Shown: in pieces, positions 53,830 to 62,247 of the stretch
Numbering within the stretch: position 1 is the stretch's first letter
Layout of the letters: each line of letters opens with the position of its first letter
Assembly (NCBI RefSeq): GCF_041333735.1
Contig: NZ_JBGKFB010000001.1
Location: forward strand, 1,171,001 to 1,235,000
Reading direction: 5' to 3'
Length of the DNA stretch: 64,000 nt
From: Veillonella sp.
GTDB taxonomy: Bacteria; Bacillota; Negativicutes; Veillonellales; Veillonellaceae
Made by a program: the position numbers and the translations under genes
The notes under the pieces: model-generated
What the model saw: only the letters and a program-made list of their open reading frames with translations
Databases searched by the model: none
What the model was told of the DNA's origin: nothing

Positions 53830-54222
53830 ATGGCAGTAGCACAATATTACGGCACTGGTCGTAGAAAATCTTCCGTTGCTAGAGTTCGTCTGGTACCGGG
53901 CACAGGTAAAATCACTGTTAACAAACGTGAACTTAATGAATATTTCGGTCGCCAAACTTTGGAATTGATCGTAAAACAACCTTTGAACTTGACTAATACA
54001 GTTGAACAATACGATGTAATCGCAACTGTAGCTGGTGGCGGTCCTTCCGGTCAAGCTGGTGCAATTCGTCACGGTATCTCCCGTGCGTTATTGGACGTAG
54101 ATGGCGAACTTCGTCAATCTTTGAAAAAAGCTGGCTTCTTGACTCGTGACCCACGTATGAAAGAACGTAAAAAATACGGTCTTAAAAAAGCCCGCAAAGC
54201 AAGCCAATTCTCCAAACGTTAA
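53830..54222 (+). CDS. rpsI: 30S ribosomal protein S9
   Basis: S9 has 130 residues with YYGTGRRKSSVARVRLVPGT at the start and the C-terminal KKARKASQFSKR tail, whose last Arg contacts P-site tRNA. It follows rplM by 20 bases, and a terminator follows. Confidence 0.98.
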   Translation: MAVAQYYGTGRRKSSVARVRLVPGTGKITVNKRELNEYFGRQTLELIVKQPLNLTNTVEQYDVIATVAGGGPSGQAGAIRHGISRALLDVDGELRQSLKKAGFLTRDPRMKERKKYGLKKARKASQFSKR

Positions 54223-54242
54223 TATTTGGAAAACAGGTTATT

Positions 54243-54276
54243 ACACCTGCAGACAATGTCTGCAGGTGTTTTTTTT
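54243..54276 (+). terminator. Terminator after rpsI
   Basis: A perfect 12-bp stem (54243-54254 with 54258-54269), an AAT loop, and eight T residues. Confidence 0.94.
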
Positions 54277-54324
54277 ACTATGATTAATATAATATTGTCG
54301 CTAGAGTGGAAATTTATTTTTACG

Positions 54325-54353
54325 TTTACATCTATATTTAATTCCCCTATAAT
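54325..54353 (+). promoter_or_regulatory. Promoter of the crotonase gene
   Basis: TTTACA (54325-54330), 17 bases, and a perfect TATAAT (54348-54353), 55 bases before the start codon. Confidence 0.82.
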
Positions 54354-54407
54354 AGAGATATATCATCGAATTTTTTCGAATATAGATTTTCATATAGGAG
54401 AACTCAT

Positions 54408-55199
54408 ATGATTTATAATACAATTCAATACGTAGTAGATAATGGTATCGGTACGTTGACATTTAATCGTCCTGCAGTGGCGAACGGTTTTAACATCGAA
54501 ATGTGTAAGGAGATTCTTGAGGTCTTAGATAAAGCTCACAACGATGAAAGTGTGCGTGCATTGCTAATCAATGCAGAGGGTAAAGTATTCTCTGCTGGCG
54601 GTGACTTAACAGAAATGGAACGGGCTGTAAATGATGGCGATACAGAATCCTTGTTTGAAATTGTTGAGCTCGTAGCTCAAATTTCTATGGCTATGAAACG
54701 CTTACCTAAACCTGTTATTATGAGCCTTCAAGGTGCTGCAGCAGGTGCGGCATTTAATATGGCGTTAGCAGCGGACTTTGTGGTAGCAGCTAACAATGTA
54801 CGATTCATTCAAGCGTTCGTGAACGTAGGTCTTGCTCCTGATGCAGGCGGGTTGTTCTTGTTGACTCGCGCTATTGGTATGAACCGTGCTATGCATATCG
54901 TTATGACTGGCGAAGCTGTATCTGCTGAAAAAGGCAAAGAATGGGGCTTTGTATATAAAGTTTGCGAACCTGAGGACTTAGAAACTGCTACAAGACGTCT
55001 TGTTGAAAAATTAGCTAAAGGTCCTGCCCAATCTTACCGCGTTATGAAAGAAATGATGTGGAATAGCTTCTTATCTGGCTGGGAAGAGTACAAGAAGTTT
55101 GAAGTAGAAAATCAATGCTCCTTAGGTCTTTCTGAAGACTTTAAGGAAGGTGTACGAGCTTTCACAGAACGTCGTCGCCCTAAATTTGGTCAAAAATAA
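54408..55199 (+). CDS. Enoyl-CoA hydratase/isomerase family protein
   Basis: The protein has 263 residues with the crotonase fold. The oxyanion-hole segments are FSAGGDLTEME (about 63-73) and LQGAAAGAAFNMALAADFVV, and VGLAPDAGGLFLL follows. The family hydrates, isomerizes or cleaves acyl-CoA esters. The usual second catalytic Glu position is taken by the APDAGG motif, typical of PaaG-like isomerases and many uncharacterized members, so the exact reaction is open. It is a single-gene unit. Confidence 0.87.
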   Translation: MIYNTIQYVVDNGIGTLTFNRPAVANGFNIEMCKEILEVLDKAHNDESVRALLINAEGKVFSAGGDLTEMERAVNDGDTESLFEIVELVAQISMAMKRLPKPVIMSLQGAAAGAAFNMALAADFVVAANNVRFIQAFVNVGLAPDAGGLFLLTRAIGMNRAMHIVMTGEAVSAEKGKEWGFVYKVCEPEDLETATRRLVEKLAKGPAQSYRVMKEMMWNSFLSGWEEYKKFEVENQCSLGLSEDFKEGVRAFTERRRPKFGQK

Positions 55200-55263
55200 T
55201 AATTATTCTCTTGTAATTCTTTGAAATATCATGTATTTTATAAGCAGTTACTAATATAATTCG

Positions 55264-55302
55264 AACCGATGTGGCTCTATATATTGAGTTACATCGGTTT
55301 TT
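55264..55302 (+). terminator. Terminator after the crotonase gene
   Basis: A 14-bp stem with two G-U pairs (55264-55277 with 55286-55299), an 8-base loop, and five T residues. Confidence 0.82.
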
Positions 55303-55327
55303 GCTTTCATAAAAAAGCAAAAGTGTA

Positions 55328-55345
55328 TATAATAGTACTATTATA
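55328..55345. promoter_or_regulatory. Perfect 18-bp palindrome before pgl
   Basis: TATAATAGTACTATTATA is its own reverse complement. It starts with a TATAAT that could be a -10 box, and it ends 5 bases before the TTTAGGAGG ribosome-binding region. It may be a repressor site covering the promoter, or two overlapping -10 boxes. No good -35 was seen at 17 bases. Confidence 0.5.
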
Positions 55346-55369
55346 ATAGTTTTAGGAGGTCATTATTAC

Positions 55370-56125
55370 ATGGCTCAAGATACAATTAAATGTTATGACG
55401 GTCCTAGTGATGTAGTCCAAGCATTGGCGGAGGATTTTATTGATTTTACTAATGATGAAATTAGCCGTACTGAAACGTGCATCGTTGGTATTACTGGGGG
55501 TACTGTTATAAATGGTTTGTTAGAATTACTTAACTCTCCTGAATATATTGAGCGCCTTAATTGGGAACGGATATTCTTCTTGTGGACTGATGAGCGTTTC
55601 TTACCACAAGCGCATGAGGATAATTACTTCAATCGCGTAAAACCTCATTTGCTATGCAAGGCAAAGGGAGCTGCTCATTTCTTGCCAATTAATACGGATT
55701 CTAAAACCGTACATGAAGCGGCTGAAGAATATGAAAAAGAGGTTCGCAATGTCCTAAAGGCATGTAAAAAATCTGGTCTTGATTTAGCGTTGCTTGATCT
55801 AGGCGAGGATGGTCATACGGCAGGATTATTTGCAGGCTCTCACGCACTGCGCGTAGCTGATCAAGATGTAGTGGCCGTTGAAGATGGCAAGGTATGGGAA
55901 CGCATTTCTATGACATTTTCTTTCCTAGCAAAATCTGATGCTGTCTGGTTTACTGTGACTGGTGAAAGCAAGCGAACTGCATTGACAAAGGTTTTATACC
56001 AACGCGAAGATTACGAGGATTTAACGTGGGAAAAACGCATTGGCCGTACATTGCCTGGTGCTGTGCTTTCACAAGAAGCTGTGACCTGGTATGTGGACAA
56101 GGCAGCCTATAATGATGTACACTAA
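55370..56125 (+). CDS. pgl: 6-phosphogluconolactonase
   Basis: The protein has 251 residues of the glucosamine-6-phosphate isomerase/6-phosphogluconolactonase fold. Typical segments are VGITGGTVINGLLELL, FFLWTDERFLPQAHEDNYF, and LLDLGEDGHTAGLF. The second and third are the Pgl (DevB) signatures. It opens 6-phosphogluconolactone in the pentose phosphate pathway. The genes around it are not from that pathway. Confidence 0.88.
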   Translation: MAQDTIKCYDGPSDVVQALAEDFIDFTNDEISRTETCIVGITGGTVINGLLELLNSPEYIERLNWERIFFLWTDERFLPQAHEDNYFNRVKPHLLCKAKGAAHFLPINTDSKTVHEAAEEYEKEVRNVLKACKKSGLDLALLDLGEDGHTAGLFAGSHALRVADQDVVAVEDGKVWERISMTFSFLAKSDAVWFTVTGESKRTALTKVLYQREDYEDLTWEKRIGRTLPGAVLSQEAVTWYVDKAAYNDVH

Positions 56126-56161
56126 AAGATGTAAGTTTTAGTAAATATAAAGGAGATACAT

Positions 56162-56404
56162 ATGGGATCTATAGGAACACCTGAATTAATAGTTATATTA
56201 GTGATCGCTTTAGTTATCTTCGGACCTGGTAAGTTGCCTGAAGTAGGTAAAGCTATTGGTAAGGGCATCAATGAATTTAAAGATGCTATTTCCGGCCCTA
56301 AAAAAGCTGTTGATGAAACGAAAGAAGCCGTTAAAAAGGCGACTACTATCGACGTAACAGCAGGGGCTAAAAACGACGATAAACATAAAGAAGCTAATGA
56401 TTAA
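56162..56404 (+). CDS. tatA: Sec-independent protein translocase TatA
   Basis: The protein has 80 residues. One N-terminal membrane helix (about 7-20) is followed by the FGPGKLPEVGKAIGKGINEF hinge and amphipathic helix, and then a charged tail. It forms the pore-side component of the Tat system for folded proteins. The Phe-Gly-Pro hinge is intact. No tatC is seen in the window. Confidence 0.92.
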   Translation: MGSIGTPELIVILVIALVIFGPGKLPEVGKAIGKGINEFKDAISGPKKAVDETKEAVKKATTIDVTAGAKNDDKHKEAND

Positions 56405-56418
56405 TAGGAGGTATCACT

Positions 56419-56727
56419 ATGTGTAAAGATTGTGGTTGCGGTGAAGATAATGGCGTTGTAACAAAGGTATTTACTGTACCTGGTATGATGTGCAATAACT
56501 GTAAAGAAACTGTTGAAGGTGCATCCCTTGGTTTACCTGGTGTTTTGAGCGCAGAGGTAAATTTGCCAGAGAAAACAGCGACTGTTTCTTTTGATCCAGA
56601 AAAAGCATCTGTTGAAGTTATTACAAAAGCTGTTGAACGTACAGGCTTTGAAGTAGAAAGCGTTGCAGATGGTGTACAAGAACATAGTCATGGTTTACTA
56701 GGAACATTGAAACGTTTCTTCAAATAA
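56419..56727 (+). CDS. Heavy-metal-associated (HMA) domain protein
   Basis: The protein has 102 residues. A Cys-rich start (CKDCGCGE) is followed by an HMA domain with GMMCNNC (C25 and C28), close to CopZ-type copper chaperones, and a short His-containing tail. It likely carries Cu(I) or another soft metal. It lies 14 bases after tatA, possibly in the same transcript. The partner ATPase is not in this window. Confidence 0.85.
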   Translation: MCKDCGCGEDNGVVTKVFTVPGMMCNNCKETVEGASLGLPGVLSAEVNLPEKTATVSFDPEKASVEVITKAVERTGFEVESVADGVQEHSHGLLGTLKRFFK

Positions 56728-56739
56728 TCGAACCCATAG

Positions 56740-56776
56740 GGCTGTATTGAAACACTGTTTCGATGCAGCCTTTTTT
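56740..56776 (+). terminator. Terminator after the HMA gene
   Basis: A 14-bp stem with G-U pairs (56740-56753 with 56757-56770), a three-base loop, and T residues to 56776. Confidence 0.85.
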
Positions 56777-56793
56777 CATAAAGAGGTAATAAA

Positions 56794-57237
56794 ATGTTAC
56801 GCAAGTTTGATGCTAAAAATTTCAAGTGGGATGGCGTCGATACCTTGGTATATAAACAAGATGGTAGCCCTTTTAAAGATGTAACACGTCAAGTTTTATA
56901 CGATGGGGCCTTTGATATTCCATGCCAATTCCGCTATTTTGAATGCTTGCCAGGTGGGTATTCTACGCTTGAATATCATGAACATACACATATGGTTATG
57001 ATATTCCGTGGGAAGGGTCAAGTCTTATTAGGCGATGAGATCCATGATGTAGAAGCTGGTGATTTTATTGAGATTCCAGGTAAAACGATACATCAATTCC
57101 GGGCTAATAAAGGAGATTATATCGGATTTCTTTGTTTGGTTAACCAAGATCGGGACAAGGTGAAATTATTAACTCCTGAAGAGATGGATACATTGCGCTC
57201 TAATCCAAAGATTAAAGAATTTTTGGAAAGTTGCTAA
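56794..57237 (+). CDS. Cupin domain protein
   Basis: The protein has 147 residues. One cupin barrel carries the metal-site histidines in YHEHTHMVMIF (H62, H64) and the Glu/His motif GDFIEIPGKTIHQF (H100). The family binds a metal and is found in enzymes and regulators, so the function cannot be set from the sequence. GAGGTAA precedes the ATG at a normal distance. Confidence 0.83.
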   Translation: MLRKFDAKNFKWDGVDTLVYKQDGSPFKDVTRQVLYDGAFDIPCQFRYFECLPGGYSTLEYHEHTHMVMIFRGKGQVLLGDEIHDVEAGDFIEIPGKTIHQFRANKGDYIGFLCLVNQDRDKVKLLTPEEMDTLRSNPKIKEFLESC

Positions 57238-57239
57238 TT

Positions 57240-57277
57240 TATATGGCGGTTATGTGTAATGACCGCCATATAGTTTT
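57240..57277 (+). terminator. Terminator after the cupin gene
   Basis: An 11-bp stem (57240-57250 with 57262-57272), an 11-base loop, and a short T-rich tail GTTTTA. Confidence 0.65.
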
Positions 57278-57299
57278 ATAATCAACAGTAACTGTTGAT
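57277..57299. promoter_or_regulatory. -10 box with 19-bp operator-like palindrome before the DASS transporter
   Basis: TATAAT at 57277-57282 runs into the palindrome ATCAACAGT-A-ACTGTTGAT (57281-57299). A weak -35 (GTGTAA, 57254) lies 17 bases upstream of the -10. The palindrome lies where a repressor would block transcription start. The regulator is unknown. Confidence 0.5.
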
Positions 57300-57324
57300 A
57301 TGTGTAGTTTGATAGGGAGGTTCT

Positions 57325-58728
57325 ATGAATACCTTTACACGCGCCGCACTGACGGTACTGGTAGGACTTGTGATTTGGTTCTTGCCTCACACAGAGGCGA
57401 TTAAGCCTGAAGGCTGGCATTTATTAGCTATCTTCACGGCTACAATTGTAGGTTTTATTTTACGACCTTGGCCAACAGGTATTATGGCACTCTTTGGTAT
57501 TGTTGCGGCAGTAGCAACAAATTCTATTACCATGGTGCAAGCATTAGGTGGTTACGCTGAGGCTAATGTATGGCTTATCGTGGCTGCCGTATTCTTTTCT
57601 AGAGGCATTATTAATTCTGGTCTCGGTAAGCGCATCGCGTATACTCTGATTCGTTCATTTGGGACTAGTTCTTTAAAGTTAGCTTATGCATTGGCTTGTA
57701 CAGATCTTATTATTTCTCCTGCCACGCCATCTAATACGGCGCGTGGGGGCGGTATTATTTTCCCAATCGTACAAAACATTTCCTTAGCGTTTGACTCTGA
57801 ACCGAATGGTAGTACAGCACGTCGCATAGGGGCGTACTTGATGACTACGGCTCATACGATAAACACAATAACCGTAACAATCTTCTTAACTGCGTGTAGT
57901 GGTAACTTATTGATTACATCATTAGGGGCCAAATTATTTGGCTATGATATTTCTTGGTGGGAATGGTTCCAAGCAGGTGTCATCCCTGGTGTACTTTGCA
58001 TGATTTTGATGCCTTGGTTTATTTATAAAATCTATCCACCTGAAATTAAAGAAACTCCGCAAGCAGCTGAAATGGCTCAAAAGGAGTTAGATGCGCTTGG
58101 GCCGATTACGAAGGCTGAAATTTCTGTGGCTATCATCTTTATACTTTGTATCTTACTTTGGGCTACAGCGATTTGGACGAAGTTACATCCTACAGTAGTT
58201 GCTATGATGGGCGTTCTTGCTTGTGTAGTTACAGGCTCCCTTACCTGGGAAGATATTCTCGGTGAACGCACTGGTTGGGATATCCTTATCTGGATGGGTA
58301 CACTTGTAGGTATGGCTGGTTTACTTGGTAAATTAGGTGTTGTAGCTGTATTTGCAGATTTTGTAAGTCAACATCTTGTAGGTATTGATTGGTTCTGGGC
58401 ATCCTTTATTATCTCTGCAACCTTTGTATACTCTCAATATTTCTTTGCCAGTGGTACAGCGCGTATTACAGCGTTGTTCTCCGCTTTTGCAGCAATCTTG
58501 GTGGCAATGGGTGCACCAATTCCGTTTACCATCTTGCTCTTTGGTTTGATGAACAGCCCTGGCTGTACATTAACGCATTACAGCTCTGGTGTAACACCAA
58601 TCTTCTTCGGTGCAGGCTATGTACCACAAGGAACATGGTGGCGTGTAGGCCTTGCTATTTCTGTGGTTAGCTTCTTAATTCACTTCTGGGGTGGTACCCT
58701 CGGTATGTGGCTATTCGGTATTCTATAA
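57325..58728 (+). CDS. DASS family anion/dicarboxylate transporter
   Basis: The protein has 467 residues and about twelve hydrophobic segments. It shows the DASS/CitT pattern ISPATPSNTARGGGIIFPI in the first half and a related NSPGCTLTHYSSG in the second. Family members move dicarboxylates or citrate with sodium or by antiport; the substrate cannot be read. An operator-like palindrome lies 26 bases before the start. Confidence 0.9.
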   Translation: MNTFTRAALTVLVGLVIWFLPHTEAIKPEGWHLLAIFTATIVGFILRPWPTGIMALFGIVAAVATNSITMVQALGGYAEANVWLIVAAVFFSRGIINSGLGKRIAYTLIRSFGTSSLKLAYALACTDLIISPATPSNTARGGGIIFPIVQNISLAFDSEPNGSTARRIGAYLMTTAHTINTITVTIFLTACSGNLLITSLGAKLFGYDISWWEWFQAGVIPGVLCMILMPWFIYKIYPPEIKETPQAAEMAQKELDALGPITKAEISVAIIFILCILLWATAIWTKLHPTVVAMMGVLACVVTGSLTWEDILGERTGWDILIWMGTLVGMAGLLGKLGVVAVFADFVSQHLVGIDWFWASFIISATFVYSQYFFASGTARITALFSAFAAILVAMGAPIPFTILLFGLMNSPGCTLTHYSSGVTPIFFGAGYVPQGTWWRVGLAISVVSFLIHFWGGTLGMWLFGIL

Positions 58729-58736
58729 TGCCTATA

Positions 58737-58763
58737 AATCCCTCACTACGGTGAGGGATTTTT
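58737..58763 (+). terminator. Terminator after the DASS gene
   Basis: A perfect 10-bp stem (58737-58746 with 58751-58760), a TACG loop, and five T residues. Confidence 0.9.
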
Positions 58764-58905
58764 CATTTAATCTGAGGACTATATAGGTTTGTTATCTATT
58801 TATTTTGTATGATTGCTATATAGGTGTTGTATCCATTAGTGTTTGCTATAGTTTTTATATATGGTAAACTTTAAAAATTTATATAATAAATCTATAGAAT
58901 ATTTA

Positions 58906-58934
58906 TTGCACGACATTATATAAAGTGTTATTAT
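58906..58934 (+). promoter_or_regulatory. Promoter upstream of the ilv leader region
   Basis: TTGCAC (58906-58911), 17 bases, and TATTAT (58929-58934). It is the only well-spaced promoter found between the DASS gene and ilvD. It lies before the 43-codon frame at 58969 and about 360 bases before ilvD. The stretch 58764-58905 is AT-rich and empty. Confidence 0.72.
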
Positions 58935-58968
58935 TATTTTATGATTACAGATTACTTTAGGAGGAAAC

Positions 58969-59100
58969 ATGTTGGGTTTAGTCATTAGCTTGTTGATTAT
59001 CGCGCTCGTCGTGATTATTAAAGACATTCGAATTATGAACAACAACTTAACACGTTTTTGTCTTAAAGGTTCCACGAATGGTTTAATATACAATCAATAA
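58969..59100 (+). CDS. 43-residue Leu/Val/Ile-rich peptide, possible ilv leader peptide or small membrane protein
   Basis: ATG 58969 follows a strong TAGGAGGA. Of the first 22 residues, 5 are Leu, 3 Val and 7 Ile (start MLGLVISLLIIALVVIIKD). The rest of the peptide is polar. The frame lies between a promoter and a Rho-independent terminator that precedes ilvD by 54 bases. This resembles the leader peptide of branched-chain amino acid attenuation, where stalling at these codons would favour read-through. A real one-helix membrane protein is the rival explanation, since membrane helices are also rich in these residues. Confidence 0.6.
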   Translation: MLGLVISLLIIALVVIIKDIRIMNNNLTRFCLKGSTNGLIYNQ

Positions 59101-59209
59101 GATTTGACTATACGGTTTGTTTCTTATGTGTATTTATTCCAAGGGATACATAGGTCGTTTATGTACATAGGAATTCTGTAAACAAAAGGAATATCATTTG
59201 TAAACTTTT
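59101..59209 (+). promoter_or_regulatory. Region between the leader frame and the ilv terminator
   Basis: No gene is seen. TACATA (59147-59152) and TATGTA (59160-59165) form a hairpin whose loop GGTCGTT is complementary, with wobbles, to the left arm of the terminator (59211-59218). Pairing of 59153-59160 with that arm could act as an antiterminator. The fold was found by eye and is weak. Confidence 0.35.
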
Positions 59210-59238
59210 AAGACGATTCATAAGAATCGTCTTTTTTT
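59210..59238 (+). terminator. Terminator in front of ilvD (possible attenuator)
   Basis: A perfect 10-bp stem (59210-59219 with 59224-59233) with an ATAA loop and T residues to 59238. It ends 54 bases before ilvD, with no promoter in between, so transcription has to pass it to reach ilvD. Confidence 0.88.
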
Positions 59239-59292
59239 ATTAAGTTGAAAAGTATCCAAGTGGATGCTTTCAAGAAAAGTGAGGAGATTAAC

Positions 59293-60963
59293 ATGAGTTG
59301 TAGAAGTGACAATTTAAAAACAGGCGTAGCACGTGCACCACACAGATCTTTGCTAAAAGCTCTTGGTTTTGTTGATGAAGAAATGGGCAGACCAGTCATT
59401 GGTATTGCGAACTCTTTCAACGAAATTATCCCTGGTCACGTGGGCTTGAAAAATATTGTACAAGCCGTAAAAGACGGCATTCGCAACGCAGGTGGTGTGC
59501 CAATCGAGTTCAATACAATTGGTATTTGCGACGGTTTGGCTATGAACCACATCGGTATGAAATACTCCTTGGTAACACGTAATATCATTGCTGACTCCAT
59601 CGAAGCAACAGCTATGGCAACACCGTTTGATGCTATGGTATTCATTCCAAACTGCGATAAAGTAGTACCTGGTATGTTGATTGCTGCAGCTCGTCTTAAC
59701 ATTCCATCTGTATTCGTATCTGGTGGCGCTATGCTTGCTGGCGTACATAATGGCAAAAAAATTGGTTTGTCTGACGTATTCGAAGCAGTAGGTAAACATC
59801 AAACTGGTGAAATGGGTGATGCTGAGTTAGCTGAAATCGAAAACACTGCATGCCCTACATGTGGTTCTTGCTCTGGTATGTACACAGCTAATACAATGAA
59901 CTGCTTAACTGAAGCTCTTGGTATGGGCCTTCCTGGCAATGGTACAATCCCTGCTGTATATTCTGAACGTTTACGTCTTGCTAAATTGGCAGGTATGCAA
60001 GCTGTAGAGGTATTGAAAGCAAATCTTCGCCCTAAAGACATCATGACTCGTGAAGCCTTTGAAAATGCAGTAGCTCTAGATATGGCGTTGGGTGGCTCTT
60101 CTAATACAGCACTTCATTTGCCAGCTATCGCTCACGAAGCAGGTGTTCCATTGTCTTTAGATGACTTTGATCGTATTGCACAAAATACACCTCAATTGTC
60201 TAAACTTTCTCCATCTGGTAAATACTTCATTGAAGACTTGTATGCTGCAGGTGGTGTATCTGCGGTATTGAAACGCTTAGCAGAAAATGGTCGTTTGCAT
60301 ACAGATTGCAAAACTGTAGCTCTTAAAACACAAGGTGAAATTGCAGAGGCTGCTCATGTTGTGGATGAAGATGTTATCCATCCATGGAATAATCCAGTTC
60401 ATGAAACAGGCGGTATCGCAGTCCTAAAAGGTAACCTTGCAGTAGACGGTTCCGTTGTAAAAGCAGGTGCCGTAGATGAAGATATGCTCGTTCACTCTGG
60501 TCCAGCAAAGGTATTCAACAGCGAAGAAGAAGCTGTTGAAGCTATTACAGGCGGTAAAATCGTTAAAGGCGATGTTGTCGTTATCCGTTATGAAGGTCCT
60601 AAAGGTGGCCCTGGCATGCGTGAAATGTTGACACCAACATCTATGATCGCAGGTATGGGTCTTGATAAAGATGTAGCATTGTTGACTGACGGTCGTTTCT
60701 CTGGTGCTACACGTGGTGCATCTATTGGTCACGTATCTCCAGAAGCAGCTGCTGGTGGTACAATCGCGGTTGTTGAAGATGGCGATATCATCAACATCGA
60801 TATTCCAAACGGCAAATTGGAATTGGCTGTTTCTGATGAAGAAATCGCTCGTCGTAAAGCAGCATTGAAACCATTCAAATCCAATGTAACTGGATACCTT
60901 AAAAAATACGCTCTTCACGTATCCTCTGCAGCACAAGGTGCTATTGAAGTGTTGGAAGACTAA
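59293..60963 (+). CDS. ilvD: Dihydroxy-acid dehydratase
   Basis: IlvD has 556 residues from ATG 59293, with GTGAGGAG at 59279-59286. In-frame codons upstream lack a ribosome-binding site and would overlap the terminator region. Iron-sulfur ligands fit C121 in IPNCDKVVPGM and the cysteines of CPTCGSCSGMYTANTMN (from 187). DGRFSGATRGASIGHVSPEA is near the C-terminus. It makes the 2-oxoacids for valine and isoleucine. It is the first gene of ilvDABN. Confidence 0.96.
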   Translation: MSCRSDNLKTGVARAPHRSLLKALGFVDEEMGRPVIGIANSFNEIIPGHVGLKNIVQAVKDGIRNAGGVPIEFNTIGICDGLAMNHIGMKYSLVTRNIIADSIEATAMATPFDAMVFIPNCDKVVPGMLIAAARLNIPSVFVSGGAMLAGVHNGKKIGLSDVFEAVGKHQTGEMGDAELAEIENTACPTCGSCSGMYTANTMNCLTEALGMGLPGNGTIPAVYSERLRLAKLAGMQAVEVLKANLRPKDIMTREAFENAVALDMALGGSSNTALHLPAIAHEAGVPLSLDDFDRIAQNTPQLSKLSPSGKYFIEDLYAAGGVSAVLKRLAENGRLHTDCKTVALKTQGEIAEAAHVVDEDVIHPWNNPVHETGGIAVLKGNLAVDGSVVKAGAVDEDMLVHSGPAKVFNSEEEAVEAITGGKIVKGDVVVIRYEGPKGGPGMREMLTPTSMIAGMGLDKDVALLTDGRFSGATRGASIGHVSPEAAAGGTIAVVEDGDIINIDIPNGKLELAVSDEEIARRKAALKPFKSNVTGYLKKYALHVSSAAQGAIEVLED

Positions 60964-61005
60964 TATTAGACTTTAATTTAATACTATCTAGAGGAGATGG
61001 TGACC

Positions 61006-62229
61006 ATGCATAAGTTGTATGATTTTATGGAGGCTCGCGAGAGACTTAGCACAATCACTGTGAAAACAAAATTGCTTCACAGCGATGTGTTCTCCGATGA
61101 ATCTGGCAATGATGTATATATCAAGCCAGAAAACTTACAAATAACAGGTTCCTTTAAGGTTCGTGGTGCGTATAATAAAATCGCAAAATTAACAGAAGAA
61201 GAAAAGGCGCGCGGCGTTATCGCCGCGTCTGCCGGCAACCATGCACAAGGTGTGGCTCTTGCGGCAAAACGCCTAGGCATTAAAGCGACAATCGTTATGC
61301 CAAAACATACGCCTCTTATCAAGGTGAATGCGACGAAACAATATGGTGCTGAAGTCGTATTATCTGGTGAGATTTATGATGAAGCTTACCAAAAAGCGAT
61401 GGAGCTCCAACAAGAACACGGTTATGTGTTCGTTCATCCTTTCGATGATGAAGATGTAATTGAAGGGCAAGGTACAATTGCGTTAGAGGTTCTTGAAGAA
61501 TTGCCTGATGCAGATGTATTGTTAGTTCCTGTAGGTGGCGGCGGCATTGTTTCTGGTATCGCAGCTGCTGCCAAATTAAAAAATCCTAGCATCAAGATTA
61601 TTGGTGTAGAACCGGAAGGTGCTGCTAGTGCCATCGCTGCATTAAAAGCTGATCATCCTGTACCACTCAATGAAGTGGCTACCATTGCAGATGGTACTGC
61701 TGTGCGTCAAATCGGCGAAACTACATTAGAATATATCAAAAAATACGTAGATGAAATTGTTACTGTTTCAGACTATGAATTGATGGAAGCATTCTTATTG
61801 CTTGTAGAAAAACATAAGCTAGTTGCAGAAAACTCTGGTATTTTACCACTAGCAGGTCTAAAAAAATTAGACTGCAAAGACAAAAAAGTGGTAGCTATTG
61901 TCAGTGGTGGTAATATCGACGTACTTACTATTTCCTCTATGATCAATAAAGGTCTCGTATTGCGTGGCCGTATCTTTACGTTCTCCGTTAACCTTCCTGA
62001 TAAACCAGGTCAATTGGTTGCGGTATCTCAAATGCTTGCCGATGCGGATGCAAACGTTATTAAACTTGATCACAATCAGTTTAAAAACCTTGACCGCTTC
62101 CACGAAGTGGAATTGCAAGTTACTGTAGAAACAAATGGTGAAGAACACATCCAACACATTATTGATACTTTCAAAAATAATGGTTACATTATTAAACGAT
62201 TAAATTCCAGCGAGATTTTATCTGAATAG
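61006..62229 (+). CDS. ilvA: Threonine ammonia-lyase with ACT domain
   Basis: The protein has 407 residues from ATG 61006; GAGGAG at 60991-60996 would overlap the other in-frame ATG at 60997. The PLP lysine is K51 in GSFKVRGAYNK, and SAGNHAQGVALAA and GGGGIVSGIA bind the cofactor phosphate and substrate. The C-terminus (about 325-400) holds one ACT domain, starting RIFTFSVNLPDKPGQLVAVS. It makes 2-oxobutanoate from threonine. Its position in the ilv operon points to isoleucine synthesis. Confidence 0.94.
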   Translation: MHKLYDFMEARERLSTITVKTKLLHSDVFSDESGNDVYIKPENLQITGSFKVRGAYNKIAKLTEEEKARGVIAASAGNHAQGVALAAKRLGIKATIVMPKHTPLIKVNATKQYGAEVVLSGEIYDEAYQKAMELQQEHGYVFVHPFDDEDVIEGQGTIALEVLEELPDADVLLVPVGGGGIVSGIAAAAKLKNPSIKIIGVEPEGAASAIAALKADHPVPLNEVATIADGTAVRQIGETTLEYIKKYVDEIVTVSDYELMEAFLLLVEKHKLVAENSGILPLAGLKKLDCKDKKVVAIVSGGNIDVLTISSMINKGLVLRGRIFTFSVNLPDKPGQLVAVSQMLADADANVIKLDHNQFKNLDRFHEVELQVTVETNGEEHIQHIIDTFKNNGYIIKRLNSSEILSE

Positions 62230-62247
62230 CTGGTTGAAAGGGTTCCT

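Noticed and set aside
54226..54411. A short plus-strand frame after rpsI
   Set aside because: It reads through the perfect terminator at 54243-54276 and the promoter at 54325-54353, so it is not a gene.
59101..59292. T-box riboswitch before ilvD
   Set aside because: The conserved T-box sequence and specifier stem were not seen. A leader-peptide model fits better, though it is unproven.
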